The position numbers were made by a program, and so were the translations under genes. The notes beneath the pieces are model-generated. The model was not told the origin of the DNA. It saw only the letters and a list, made by a program, of their open reading frames with translations, and did not search any database. Shown here piece by piece: positions 12,463-24,108 of a DNA stretch of 64,000 nt (positions within the stretch are counted from its first letter, which is position 1; every line of letters starts with the position of its first letter). Source of the stretch: Dendrolimus kikuchii (taxonomy: Eukaryota > Arthropoda > Insecta > Lepidoptera > Lasiocampidae); the NCBI GenBank assembly GCA_019925095.2, contig CM034412.1, positions 10,702,001-10,766,000 on the forward strand. The letters run 5' to 3'.

Positions 12463-13258
12463 TCTTGTTTTCTCGGTAGAAACGGAACTTGTGTTTCCGT
12501 TATTTCCGTCCGTGTCTTTTTGTACGTGGCGTCATTTCACTCGACTCTCATCTAATATGAATGAAAATTTAGTTTATGTTATCGAAATTTGTAGGCACAA
12601 TGCTATAGTAAATTGCGAATAAATGAAAGATTAGGAGCGCCCGCCACACTTAGGTGTAGGGTAGCTCTTTACACTGAAATTTTTTTTTTTCAGTGTATAT
12701 TGTATATTATATTATATAATTTATTGATTGATTAAATAATATAATTATGGCCAGGCACCATTACAATCGCCTGTATTGTACGTCCGAAAGGAGAAACTGT
12801 CGTTCTAACAATAAACTCGAACAACTTTGTAATTTTATGATTGTGACAGTTTATACAATAAATGTTTATTCTATTCTATTCTACCTAATCCTGTGAGATA
12901 TAGTAAGTTTAAAAAAAATATAACGATGTTTCATAATGACTTTCGTATTTTTATCTAATGATAGCGAGGCATTCATATTATTATGTAAAAGAAAAAATTT
13001 AAACTTATTATATCTCACAGGATTACGTATATTGAAAAAAATAATTTAAACCTCAGTGTAAATGGCTAGCCCAAATCTAAGTATGGCAATTTATTCGCAA
13101 TTTACTATAGCATCGTGCCTACACATTTAGATAACATAAACTAAATTTACATACATATTAGTATAGCCCAGAGTCGAGTGAAATGACGTCACGTACAAAA
13201 AAGACACGGACGGAAATAACGAAAATAAAAGTTCCGTTTCTACCGTAAAATCAAGCGT
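12463..13258. mobile_element. long fold-back element interrupted by a LINE end
   Basis: Outer arms starting CGGTAGAAACGGAAC (left) and its complement ending at 13258 pair for about 200 bp (shared CGTCATTTCACTCGACTCT). The arms resume after a LINE insertion with CTAATCCTGTGAGATATA (12886...) against its complement (...13025). The loop is about 80 nt. No transposase. A DNA-transposon MITE is likely. Confidence 0.7.
12700..12884 (+). mobile_element. jockey-like LINE 3' end (family B) nested in the fold-back
   Basis: Ends in ACAATAAATG then (TTCTA)n. It interrupts the left arm of the fold-back, so it is younger. Confidence 0.55.
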
Positions 13259-13377
13259 TCCGGTACTACTAAAATAGCTATGGTACCCAAAATTAATGGT
13301 TAAAAAATCTGCGGTATTTCATGTTTTATTGATATAATAAAAAAATATTTAATTTTTTTATATCACTCAAGGAGGTA

Positions 13378-13690
13378 TTTTTTTTATTGTATGAGTCCAG
13401 CAGACAGGCAGACAGCCTACCTGATGCGAAGCGGTTACCGTCGCCAATGGACATTTGTAACACCAAAGGCGCTACCAATATGCTGCCGCTCTTTAAAGGG
13501 ACAATGGAACCTGGGCACTAATACCGGAACACAATTCAAGATTTTTATAGCGACATACACTAGACCAGGGGTGGTAGCCATCCAGACGGGCAAATACCCT
13601 ACCACCTGGTTGTGGGTCGTTTTGTTGCCTCTTACGACAGGCCGTCTGGCCGCAGGAAATTATATTCTTTCTCCGTTCCTTCACGGATAA
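13378..13690 (-). mobile_element. retroposon family A, full-length copy
   Basis: T run, ATTGTATGAGTCCAGCAGAC through to CGTTCCTTCACGGATAA. Confidence 0.85.
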
Positions 13691-13714
13691 AGATTTATAG
13701 TAACAGTCCATTAT

Positions 13715-13915
13715 TGATCCACCACTGGGCTAGGGCGTTCCAAATTCTTAGAGGAACCGACAATATATCCACCACGCTTGTCTAAGGTGCTTTAGCAGGT
13801 ATGGCATATCGGTTATACGGATGTGCAGTTTTCATCAAGGTGGTTTTCTTCACAGTCAGTACGTGGTAAATATAAGGTCAGAAAACTAAGAGTCATTTGA
13901 GTTCTAAGCTTTTTT
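13715..13915 (+). repeat. dispersed repeat family E copy
   Basis: Shares CCACGCTTGTC, the GGATGTGCAG segment, GTACGTGGTAA and AGGTCAGAAAACT with copies near 31.6, 38.9 and 50.5 kb. Confidence 0.5.
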
Positions 13916-14654
13916 TCTCACAAATTCAAGCATTCTTTTGAAAACTGACTTCAGATTCTATTATGATAACCCAGTAAATTTAATTTTTCTCGGTCTACCT
14001 TACAGACGGTTACATAAAACATCCGCTTGAACACGTCACGCAGTTGGTCAAAATACGATTGCAGGACTGCAAGTTTATGAGTACCAAGTACCGCTACATA
14101 GGGCGCGGCACGGGAAAGTTTTGCCGCACCTACGGCAGTTGCAGGTCGACTCACACTATATGAAATTTTACAAGCGTTGTCTTAGTCATTTCTGTGTTTT
14201 CGGTAGTATTTCTAAATTGTGCACAATTTAGTTGATTAATAATAAGAACTATAATTGTAATAGTTTGTAAAATTTTGTGTAAAAAAGAGAAAAGGACAAG
14301 AAAAATAAAAAAGGTACGCGTAATTCTTTTCTCATAGAAAATATTATAAAAAAACAAAATTGTGTGTACAGTGCACACGCAGTAGAAGTGAAACAAAATG
14401 TGACAAGGGGTGGGAGGATTTTAAATTTCGTGACGTCACATTTCATATTATATCGTTATAATATTATATTTAAGCTTTAAAACACGACATTTGAAGATGT
14501 TACAACTTAGGTTCCGACAAAAACAAATTCCACTCCTAATCTGTAAAAAAACACATTTTGTTACCCGTCGGCATTTGAACTCATTGTAATTCTTTTATGA
14601 TCGTCTTCTTTTGTTTATTTATTTATTGGCATACGTTTCTAGATAACAATCTAT

Positions 14655-15003
14655 TGTTATATTGTACACGTTTATGGCCGCTTGCGACTGAATCATTAGC
14701 CAGATGTTGCGGATTACGTCGACTACGATACGGGCACATTTGTATTTGTGAGGTATATAACGACGGCCTGATGGGGAGAGGGGGCAGTTCAGCGACAACT
14801 ACGACCAAGGCGTGACGTGTGTACAATCGGGAATCCTATAGTGACGGACATTGCACGTTTCATTGAATTATGACCTTCTGAATTACATTTAGATTTGTTG
14901 TGTTCGGTTACATTTGTACCTGTGTTATACGTGTTTGTATAGTTCTAATAAACTCTATAATAATTCCAACGGCATTTTAATTCGAATCTCGCAACTCGTA
15001 ACA
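14655..15003 (+). mobile_element. probable solo LTR
   Basis: 349 bp bounded by TGTTA and TAACA, with a TATA-like GTATATAA near 14754 and AATAAA at 14947-14952, in the order expected for an LTR. The flanks CTAT/GTAT match at only three of four positions, and no internal retroviral genes adjoin it. It could instead be chance boundaries in a promoter-like region. Confidence 0.45.
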
Positions 15004-15289
15004 GTATTAACGAAAAACTTCAATACATTTCCAACTCTATTTCTATGAACTTTGTGTTTAAATTATTAATGTATTCTATCTCATACTCTAGTCCCAGGCT
15101 TAGTCCTATATATTTATGTACTTTTCTTTTTAGTGTTGCTTTTTCAATTTCATCGAGTTTGAAATCACAATGATTCTAATGAAGTTTCACTTAAAAAAGT
15201 CATGACTAACATAGTAAAAAATAGCCTCTGCCTAGGATTATAACAGAGGAGGTAAAAAAATCATTTCTATGAATAAATATACCACTTGG

Positions 15290-15546
15290 AAGTCGTCGAC
15301 TGTATGGCGCTGATAAAGTGGCACTCGCTCCGACATGCCATACGTATGCAAGCTGAATGATATCCCGCGACTCTTCCAGAGCTCTACAACATGGGGGCTC
15401 TTCGAAGCGGGTGTAAATAGATATTTAGTCTCAGCGAGGTAAGCAATGCGGCAGCGCCCTTTGTGTTGATGTCCATGGACGATGGTAATCAGTTACTACC
15501 AGGTGGACCATTTGCTAGTATGCTTAAAAGCAAACACAAAAAAATA
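15290..15546 (+). mobile_element. LINE/SINE 3' end related to family A
   Basis: ATGTCCATGGACGATGGTAA, then CCAGGTGGACCATTTGCTAG and an A-rich end. This is the common lepidopteran 3' end related to the family A tail. The upstream 150 bp is less AT-rich and may be the decayed LINE ORF. Confidence 0.45.
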
Positions 15547-15604
15547 TCTTCCCGTAGTAGCTTAGTGCCTACTACACTCGCGTCACGACTTACGTCTAGA
15601 GTGG

Positions 15605-15686
15605 TGTGTGGGTTGTTTTGTCGCCTCTTACGACAAACCACCCGGCTGCAGGAAATTGTATTCTTCCTGCGTTTCCGCACGGATAA
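15605..15686 (-). mobile_element. retroposon family A, 5' fragment
   Basis: GTGGGTTGTTTTGTCGCCTC through to GCACGGATAA; only the 80 bp at the family A head. Confidence 0.6.
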
Positions 15687-16239
15687 TGTTACTTGCTATG
15701 AATATTTACTATATATGTAATTTAAACAGTTTATAGGAGGTTTGATGATGTAATAAACATATTTAATTACACAACCTGTCCTGAAAATAGCTTGTATCTA
15801 TTTTTACAATTGCGAAATAGAAATGCAAATGTATATCCGTTTTATAATAAATACACATAAATAAATATTTGCATAGAATTATGCATTTAAATTACGACTA
15901 CTTGACATGATTTGTCAGAATAATTTTAATACGTTGTAATCATTACCAATACCAGTTTATTTTCTATATTCGTATAATTTGTTACGATTTCACTATGAAT
16001 CTATGTTGTGTACACAACGTACACGGTTTCGATAATTAAAGTATATTTTTATTTACGAATCAAACACAAATATACTAGGCTTATCACTACTACATAAATT
16101 TTGCAAGCATTCACACACTTATTTTACAGAAGGATTGTTTGTTTATTTAATCTAAGATTATGGATTTTAATGTCCTAAACTTAGTAGGACATGCTTTGCA
16201 CAACCCCATGATACCTGATAACTTTCCTTGCCTCACCTT

Positions 16240-16395
16240 TGAGAGAGAGAAAGAACGAGATAACACTTTATTGCACACCAAAATATACAATTACAAAAAC
16301 AGACCATATATATAATATTTTCTAGGCAATACAATAGGCGGCCTTATCGCTCAAAGCGATCTCTTCCCGGCAACTTAAATCAAAGAAATTTGAAT
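16240..16395 (-). mobile_element. jockey-like LINE 3' end (family B)
   Basis: Minus strand: GTTGCCGGGAAGAGATCGCT, GATAAGGCCGCCTATTGT, then ACAATAAAGTG-like tail sequence and a (TCTC)n run. Confidence 0.65.
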
Positions 16396-16500
16396 CAGGC
16401 AATGTAGGTGGTGCAGGAAAAAGGCAATAGATACATAAATATTCTAAGTAATTCAAGAATTAAATATACAAATACATACATAGTCATATATATATACAAT

Positions 16501-16811
16501 TTTATCCGTGCAGGAACGGAGAAAGAATACATTTCCTGCGGCCGGGCGGCCTGTCGTAAGAGGCGACTTAACAACCCACAGCCAGGTGGTAGGGCATTTG
16601 CCCGACTGGATGGCTACCACCCCTGGTCTAAAGTATGTCGCCAAACAACCTTGAGTTGTGTTCCGGCATTAGTGAACAGGTTCCAGTTTCCCTTAAGAGA
16701 GCAGCAGCGCATTTGTAGCAACTTTGCTGTTGCAAATGTCCATAGGCGATGGTAACCGCTTTCCATCAAGTGGGCCGTTTGCCTGTCTGCTGATCTCCTG
16801 CAATAAAAAAA
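16501..16811 (+). mobile_element. retroposon family A, full-length copy
   Basis: TTTATCCGTGCAGGAACGG through to CTCCTGCAATAAAAAAA. A good reference copy: the head stem GCAGGAA/TTCCTGC, the stem CCAGGTGGTA/TACCACCCCTGG and the tail stem GATGG/CCATC are all intact. Confidence 0.9.
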
Positions 16812-17059
16812 GCAACAATATACTTCAAAACACATAAATTATTATAATAAATATATTAGCATGATTATATTGTGTTAATCAGACATAACTATTTGTGGAC
16901 AAGTAGTGTTTTCTGAGTAATTTTTTAAATTTTGATAACGATGGAGGAAGACCACATTGAGCCTTTGAATTTGATACCGTTTGTCGTATCCTATTCCTTA
17001 TATCGCATTCCTCTTAACTGATTCCTGTTTCTCATACTCCTCTATCCTCTTCTTTTTAT

Positions 17060-17160
17060 CCCATCTTAAAGGCTGGCAACGCTTTGATTTCGCTTGTAGT
17101 GTTTCACAGGCAACGATAACCACTTTCCATGAGCTGGGCCGTCTGCTTGTTTGCCACGTT
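17060..17160 (+). mobile_element. decayed LINE/SINE 3' end
   Basis: GGCTGGCAACGCTTTGATT and AACGATAACCACTTTCCATG followed by GGGCCGTCTGC, the same 3'-end signature as family A but diverged. Confidence 0.4.
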
Positions 17161-17453
17161 CTGTGGGAGAATAGTATAGGTAGGTCTGTAAATATTTGTG
17201 CAAGTTGTTTTAATTAAAATTTCAATTAAATTCTTAATAAAATTAAAAAGCTTCAAAAATTACCTCGTGTGATTCGATGTTGTGGAAGGAACAAGGTGTT
17301 GTTGATTCAAGGTCGTATCTTAGTTGCCAGTCGGCTTGCACTCGCGCCTGGGCCAATGATTCATCCTGATCAAAGAACACTTTCACACTGACCACGCTAA
17401 CATTTTCGGAATCCATGCTTCTATCATCTTATAAATACGAAAGTAACTCTGTC

Positions 17454-17766
17454 TTTTTTTTTATTGCAGGAGATCAGTAGACAAGCAGACGGCCCACTTG
17501 ATGGTAAGCGGTTACCATCGCCTATGGACATTTGCAACAGCAAAGGTGCTACAAATGCGCTGCTGCTCTCTTAAGGGAAACTGGAACCTGGTCATTAATG
17601 CCGGAACACAACGCAAGGTTGTTATGGCGACATACTTTAGACCAGGGGTGGTAACCATCCAGTCGGGCAAATGCCCTACCACTTGGCTGTAGGTTGTTAA
17701 GTCGCCTATTAGGACAGGCCGCCTGGCCGTAGGAAATTGTATTCTTTCTCCGTTCCTGCACGGATA
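17454..17766 (-). mobile_element. retroposon family A, full-length copy
   Basis: T run, TTATTGCAGGAGATCAGTAG through to CGTTCCTGCACGGATAG. Confidence 0.85.
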
Positions 17767-17837
17767 GATTTGTCTGTCTGCCTGTCTGTTACATTTTGTA
17801 ACAATGTAACTTTTGTGAGTAGTGAATAATATGGCCT

Positions 17838-17965
17838 AGGGGTAGCTTGGAAGAGATCGCTTTAAGCAATAAGGCCGCCCTTGTTCAACATTTACTGTAC
17901 TTTTAATTTTTGGTGAACAATAACGTTTTTGCATTCATTTATTCAATAAAAAAAATCTTTATTGT
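17838..17965 (+). mobile_element. jockey-like LINE 3' end (family B)
   Basis: GGAAGAGATCGCTTTAAGCA, AATAAGGCCGCC and a tail with TTCATTTATTCAATAAAAAA. Confidence 0.6.
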
Positions 17966-18247
17966 TCTTAAGAAACAATTGTTATTGTTGTTGTTGTAAG
18001 AAACAGTTCGTCCCACAGCAAAAGTATAAAACTGTGCTGCAGTGAATGCTCTCTAAAACTAAATGAAATATGATTATTAAATCCTATTGGTTTGATCCGT
18101 AGCGAAGCCATAATGAGTGGAAGTTATTAATATGAAAATCCTTGTCAATTCAACAAAAGAGATTCCACGAACTCCCCTTGCTGTAAAGAGGATGCCTTCG
18201 TTTCTTTAAAATGAGCTTAATTTTGCTATTAGTTATACTAGTAGCTA

Positions 18248-18583
18248 CTAGCATTTGCCCGCAACTTCGTCCACGGGTTATAAAGAAAGGCAATAAATAT
18301 TACAATTATTATGCCAATAATTAAAATCAAAGGGTATTATCAGCAGGCCAACGGATATTTTTCAATCAGTGAAAGTATCCATCGAAATCAATTTTATTTT
18401 CACAATGGGCACTGTTAAAACAATCCCATGAAAAGTCCCACGGGATTTCCGGAATATAAATTTGCCATCGATCAGTGAAAACCGTACCGAAATCGGCCCA
18501 GTACTTTTTACGTGAATCCCAAACAAACAGAGAAACACAAAAAATCTAAGAAACAAAAGACTACACTTTTATAATATTATAGA
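18248..18583 (-). mobile_element. complete non-autonomous Helitron
   Basis: Minus strand: TCTATAATATTATAAAAGTG at the 5' end and GACGAAGTTGCGGGC...CTAG at the 3' end. Flanked by A and T. Confidence 0.7.
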
Positions 18584-19054
18584 TTACTTAAAGTTAATAA
18601 ACCATTATGGACTCTGAGTATGGCGGCAAGTCCCATACAAATCTTACAATCCTCCTAAATAGAAAGCCATTGTGTACTTGTAGGTTTAGTACAGGCTAAT
18701 AGAGCTTCTATTTTAATGTGTTTTTAATTACTGTCTGTTTGTATGTGACTTGTATGTTGAAAACCATCATTATACGAGAATTAAATCCCAGTTGGGTTTG
18801 GAGCGTTCGCTTCGAAGCCTTAGGTCCAATACGAGGAGGTGGAGATACCGAGTAAAAAATACTAATCTGAATCTTATTTCAAAAAAGTTGGTTTGAATCC
18901 CGACAGAAGGCTGTGGCTTAAAATGCTAAGAGTATCAATCAGTAGGGGTATTATTCGGCTTTGCCTTTTATTTTTTTGGAAAACTTGCCTTAAATACGCG
19001 TGGTGGGTGGGTGTATTGTGAGTTCTCCAAAACGGGAAGCCTTGAGCAAGTAAA

Positions 19055-19238
19055 CGCTTTTGGACATTTTCAAAACCAAAAGTGAATCCAATTGAACTGG
19101 CATTGAACGCGGGGACTAAAACCTGGGCACAAATGTTAGTACACACCTCAAGATTGTCATCCAGACGGTCGAATGCACTACCGGCTGACGAACCCCCGAC
19201 TGCAAGGATTTGTTTTTTCTCCTTTCCTGCACGGATGA
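19055..19238 (-). mobile_element. diverged retroposon family A copy
   Basis: Recognisable by TTTTGGACATTTTCAAAACC and the CTCCTTTCCTGCACGGATG end; internally worn and shortened. Confidence 0.45.
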
Positions 19239-19244
19239 AAACGT

Positions 19245-19400
19245 GGTGATAGATAGGTAGGTAACACTTTATTGTTAACCACAATAACACACGTAATACA
19301 TTAAACACAATATTTTTAGCCATAACAATAGATGGCCTTATCGCTTAAAGCCATCTCATCCAGGCAACCTAATTTATAGGACATTCTAAGCTAATCTGGC
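19245..19400 (-). mobile_element. jockey-like LINE 3' end (family B)
   Basis: (GATAGGTA)n-like tail, AACACTTTATTGTTAACC, then GGCCTTATCGCTTAAAGCC. Confidence 0.65.
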
Positions 19401-19446
19401 GATGTAGGTAGTGCATAAATTCACATGTTCCTGGATACTTGAAATA

Positions 19447-19911
19447 CAGTGTAAACTCCATGTAACGTCACTCGGTTTAACGACAAACTCCCTTAAGCGT
19501 CGAAATCAATTGGCTTTGGTTGGTTTAGCTTATCTTCCATACAATGATATACTCTATATAGCGTCACATCCACTCTCAATAACGACAACAATTAAGTAAT
19601 AAAAAGTGCCTTTTACGTTGCTAAGATTAGTAAAAGCTGCGCAGCTGTGTGCGTTCTTTTATCGCTTTATTATCCTAGCCCGTAATAAACTTGACTGTCG
19701 GCATCATGCATACCGAAATTTCTAAGCACTTCCTTTATCACCAAGATGCCTCAATATCGCAAGATATGATTAGAATATGTAAAAAAATACAACAAAATTA
19801 CTGGTGCAGCAAAAGACGTCAGACCAAAATAACAGACTAACTCCATTTAACGACAACTCTCTATAACGCCATAAAATGCCCAGTCCGTTCAGTTATATAG
19901 AGTTTACACTG
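19447..19911. mobile_element. pogo/Tigger-type MITE with TA target
   Basis: Terminal inverted repeats CAGTGTAAACTCCATGTAAC and CAGTGTAAACTCTATATAAC (right end, complement), directly flanked by TA at 19445-19446 and 19912-19913. It is 465 bp long with AACGACAACTC-type subterminal motifs and no transposase frame. Confidence 0.8.
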
Positions 19912-20590
19912 TATATATCAAAATTTTACTATATTTATATTATAAGGGTGATACTAAAACGGAGGCTGAGGGGATGATTGGATGAGCGGTGAATCATCGC
20001 CAATGCTTTATCAACCTTCATATAAAAGTAGTACAAGAGGCTGACGTAACACTTCCGCAGAAATGTCTACGTCCTGACGAATCCGCTTGGCGACTACGGC
20101 CAAAAATTACCGGCGGAACTTTCACTGCGCGTGCACATAGCGGTGTTACATCAATGCGTCAACGCAACAGATGTACTTGCCGGCTCAATTATTTAATCGT
20201 TTTATAATAATTTTGACCTAGACACTTGTTATTTAGTGTGTTTCTAGGCAAACGCGGGTTTTAAGTTTTTGTTTTTGTTATAGGTGAAAATTTCCTTTTT
20301 TTTGTAATTGGTTATTTATTATTGTTAAATACTGGAATTATATTTGAACATTTTAAATGGCTGCAATTATCAATCAAATGCTACTATAAGTCAGATATGA
20401 ATTTTTGATGTACCGTGCGAGTGTTTCATTAAAAAAATATTGATAATATCCTTGTCAGCCGTTTATCCAAAAACGGAATTCTTATTAAAACGTCTTATCC
20501 GTTTGCTCTTGTATGTGGTGGGTGGTTATTTTTCTCGAAATTTATTGGCTCTATAAGTAAGAAATTTTGTAAAATGAATTGTAATGAAGT

Positions 20591-20644
20591 ATTTATTTGT
20601 ATGAAACAACAAGGTATTGATATCCATGTTTCATACAAATAAAT
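20591..20644. repeat. perfect 17-bp stem hairpin
   Basis: ATTTATTTGTATGAAAC and its exact complement around a 20-nt loop, in AT-rich DNA with no adjoining gene. Confidence 0.7.
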
Positions 20645-20724
20645 TATGATATGGTGTGGTGAGAATATGTTACGCCATTTACTGGCATACAAATCTTCTT
20701 AAAAACTAATATAGTTTATAAACA

Positions 20725-20870
20725 TTGTTACGGACAGAGAGCACCCCCCCTGACCCGCCCGCCGGAGCTCACCTACTCTCCGCGCCCCGCATACCGCCGA
20801 CGCCCAAAGCTGGCGGAATTAGCAACTAAGCGTCGGACGGGATGCGGGATATAGGAGGCAAAAATTGCTC
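20725..20870. other. GC-rich island of unknown origin
   Basis: About 120 bp rich in C and G (ACCCGCCCGCCGGAGCTCAC and CGCCGACGCCC) after TTGTTACGGACAG. Abrupt composition on both sides suggests inserted retroelement sequence, but I find no family match in the window. Confidence 0.35.
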
Positions 20871-21254
20871 ATTTAAAAAACCTGAACCTGAACAACTATT
20901 AATTCAGCCATTCATATATTGTACTCAACTCTGTTGCATATTTTGTTCTACTCATTCAATGTATATTTATAATTTAATAATAATCATACAGTCCATTATT
21001 ACATCGAGTTTTAATTTCCAAAAACAAGAAGCAACTGGCACCAACAAACATCATATATTTAGGTAGAGATATAAGAGTCGCTACATAATGCCGAAGCATT
21101 TGCAATGGAAGTTAACATTAGATGTAGGGGGCATATATGCAACATCTAACTGAGGGTTAAAAGAATATTTCAGTAGTTTATTTCAGCCACGTGAGGTACT
21201 GTCGGATAGGATGTGAAAAATCATAAACATGTTCATTATAATAACTGCTTTTAT

Positions 21255-21360
21255 TTGACGGAATCTTTGGTTGGGTGGTCTAAGCCTTTGTCGGTCGAGT
21301 TCACTGGAATTCAGAAGCTCCCGTTTCCATTTTTCGAATTTCACATTTTGAAAAATCAAT
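21255..21360 (+). mobile_element. tRNA-derived SINE head (family S)
   Basis: TTGACGGAATCTTTGGTTGG with the A-box-like TGGTTGGGTGG, matching the head at 45513. The body after position 21350 is different. Confidence 0.45.
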
Positions 21361-21386
21361 GTGTGCGTCTGGTGATTTAGTAAAAC

Positions 21387-21560
21387 TTTTTATTGCATGA
21401 GTTCAGTAAAGAGGCAGACGGCCCACCTGATGGAAGACATTTGTAATACCAAAGGTGCTACCGATGTGCTGCCGCTGTCTAAAGGGAGACTGGAACCTGA
21501 CTACTACTGCCGGAACACAATTCAACGTTGTTATGGCGGCATACTCTAGACCAGAGGTGG
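21387..21560 (-). mobile_element. retroposon family A, 5'-truncated copy
   Basis: ATTGCATGAGTTCAGTAAAG through to ACTCTAGACCAGAGGTGG; about 170 bp of the A-tail half. Confidence 0.7.
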
Positions 21561-21904
21561 TTCATTGAAATCAGTTTTCCAACCTAAAGTTATTTATCCG
21601 AGTTCGCATCCGGAGGGTCCTTCCCAGAGCCTAAGGTATTTTCTTTACTACGTGCGATCTGCATACCATTAGCAAGCACGTCATCCCTCATGACATCAAG
21701 CCAGTATTTCCTGGGCCTACCTTTTTTCCCGGAAACTGACGAAGAGGCATGATTAGATATTTACCAGTTAATATTTTCATTAAAAGCAAAATGTGGCAAT
21801 TAAGTGTCTTTATGTCTTAATAGGCATTTTAAGAATGTCATTTTTAACCGACTTCAAAAAAAGAGGAGGTTCTCAATTCGTCGGAATCTTTTTTTTCTTT
21901 TTTT

Positions 21905-22215
21905 TTATGTATGCTCACCGATTACTCCGAGATTTATGGTCCGATTTACGTGATTCTTTTTTTGTTCGACGCGGAATAGCTGCCATTTGGTCCCCTAAAA
22001 ATTTGACATAGTTTGGCACAGTAGTTTTCATTTTATGAACATTTTTCATGAAAATTTTTCCATTCCGTTCCATATGTACACCGATTACGCTGAGATTTAT
22101 GATCCGATTTACGTGATTCTTATTTAGTTTGATGCGGAATAGTTGCCATTTGGTTCCGTAAAAATTTAACATAGTTTGGCCCAGTAGTTAGCATTTTACG
22201 AACATTTTTTTGTTC
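21905..22215. repeat. tandem duplication, unit 163 bp
   Basis: CACCGATTAC(T/G)C(C/T)GAGATTTATG recurs at 21916 and 22079, with GATGCGGAATAG-type and CCATTTGGT blocks in order. It begins downstream of ACCGACTTCAAAAAAAGAGG (21848), a dispersed repeat head. Confidence 0.75.
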
Positions 22216-22322
22216 CCGTTTCTTGGGACCTATATTTTTTAAGAAGCGCGGCACCTTTCGTAGGTCTACCCATACATAGCTAGACACTAAAAAGCAACAA
22301 ATAAAATAAAAAAACTTCGTTT

Positions 22323-22555
22323 AAAAAACCGACTTCAAAAACTAAAAAGTATAAAATAACTTATTTCTAAAGCTATTATTATTAATATATATTATCTAAA
22401 ACATCTTGAAGTCGGTGCAAAGTAAAACATAAAAATTACTATATATTGAAAATTACTAAGCACCGACTTTAAGATGTTTTAGATAATACATATTAATAAA
22501 AATAGCTTTAGAAATAAGTTATTTTATACTTTTTAGTTTTTTAAGTCGTTTTTTT
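22323..22555. mobile_element. fold-back (MITE-like), 96-bp arms
   Basis: Left arm 22323-22418 and right arm 22460-22555 are inverted copies with few differences, around a 41-nt loop. Both ends read AAAAACCGACTTCAAAAA or close. No coding sequence. The arms can form a hairpin of more than 85 bp. Confidence 0.75.
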
Positions 22556-22599
22556 TTTAATAGCATGACAGATAACGATTTATACATACTTCCACGTAT

Positions 22600-23769
22600 G
22601 TCTATTGACCTAGAAATGTATATTTATGTTGATGGGAAAACTGTGACCTGAATAAAGGTATCTGGAGCAGCTTCTTCTTAGTATAGATGGCTCGATATTC
22701 AAAACGACAAAGTTGATTGATTTTTATGTTTAATATTTAACAGAAATCTTTTTAGCAAATTAATCGCTTTTCAGCTTTAATTTGAACGATGATATGTGGC
22801 TATGCACTTTTATTTACAAAACATATATGTAAGAACGCTGCCGCTTCAGCTGAAGACATCACGCAGCGCAAATATAGAGCCTTAGGAAAAGGTTTCATAT
22901 ATTTGTGCCTTTTGAAGTTCAAACGTAGGATTCATCGACAAAGGGTTTTTTTAAGACATTTCTAAAAGACTCTTTGATACTACCCATGATCACAAGGTTT
23001 GATGATGGTGGTTTGAATCCTTCTGGGCACACTTCCCAATAGCAGTGTCATAAATTTGCATTTTTTTTTATTTGTTGTCCAATATGCTTACATTCATATA
23101 CATTAGAAACATATTTGACTGGGGCACAGGAACCTCATGGGTTTATTCGGGCCGCAGAGAGTCGTATACACAATATTGTTATATCAAAAATAAGAGCAGG
23201 GGCGAGTAATTTTTATCATCATTCTAGTGTTTAGTTCTGATTTGATAATAAAAGCGGGGTTATCATCATTCTCGTATATGGTTCTCTTTTAGTCCCAGAC
23301 CTGCACATGTGAGCCTGTTGGTCCGCTTTTCACATTATATTTGATTATAAGTAATATTTAAAAGAAAACAATAATTAGAGCATATATTTGGTCTATATTA
23401 TTGTTTAAAAATAATGATCTTGAAGTTGTATTAAAAATGTCAACTAAAATCAAGAAATCTCTTTCTTTATGTATTCCATCTATTAAGATGCTGATCAAAT
23501 CTGGATTATTTTGCACAATGTAAATCTAAAAGTGATTATTCAGATTAGATATTATGTCATAAAACTTGTTCTTTACGTAATTTGTAGCTTTGATACATTA
23601 GAGACGTAACTAGTCCAGATTTAATTCTAAAATGATTTGACGGAAAGTTCGATTCCGGGGCCATAGTAATACAAAATCCGGTTTCTTTTCATGATCCCAT
23701 ACTTAAAAAATAGCTACATAATATGTTAAAACGTCTTCATTCAATAAAGAACAATTTAATATTTATTAA
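22600..23769. other. intergenic, AT-rich, no gene seen
   Basis: A short B-box-like GTTCGATTCC near 23645 follows TTGACGGA and may be a family S scrap. Nothing else is identified. Confidence 0.4.
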
Positions 23770-23915
23770 CTGATAGATAACACTTTATTACTCACCAGAT
23801 ATACAATTTCAAAAACGCACAATTACAATATTGTCATGGTAGAAACAATAGGCGGCCTTATTGCTTAAAGCAATTTCGTCCAGACAACCTAGCTTAAGGA
23901 ATAATTGGTTCTTAA
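23770..23915 (-). mobile_element. jockey-like LINE 3' end (family B)
   Basis: GATAGATAACACTTTATTAC, AATAGGCGGCCTTATTGC, AATTTCGTCCAGACAACC. Confidence 0.65.
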
Positions 23916-24108
23916 TAAAATTTGCTACCATATTTATACAAACTATGTTTGAACTAACATAGAAAAACTTTATTAAGAGTTGTACTGTCAATTATTACAA
24001 TATATATTTTATAATTAATTTGGAGTTTTCTTTATAAATATATCGGACTAACGATATAACCACCTACCCTAAATCTATTATATTTTTATGAACATAAAAT
24101 ACAGTAAA

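Noticed and set aside
16453..16835. Recurring frames reading RQTAHLMESGYHRLWTF or similar on family A copies
   Set aside because: They appear because family A is repeated and stop-poor in one direction; frames differ between copies and have no start or domain.
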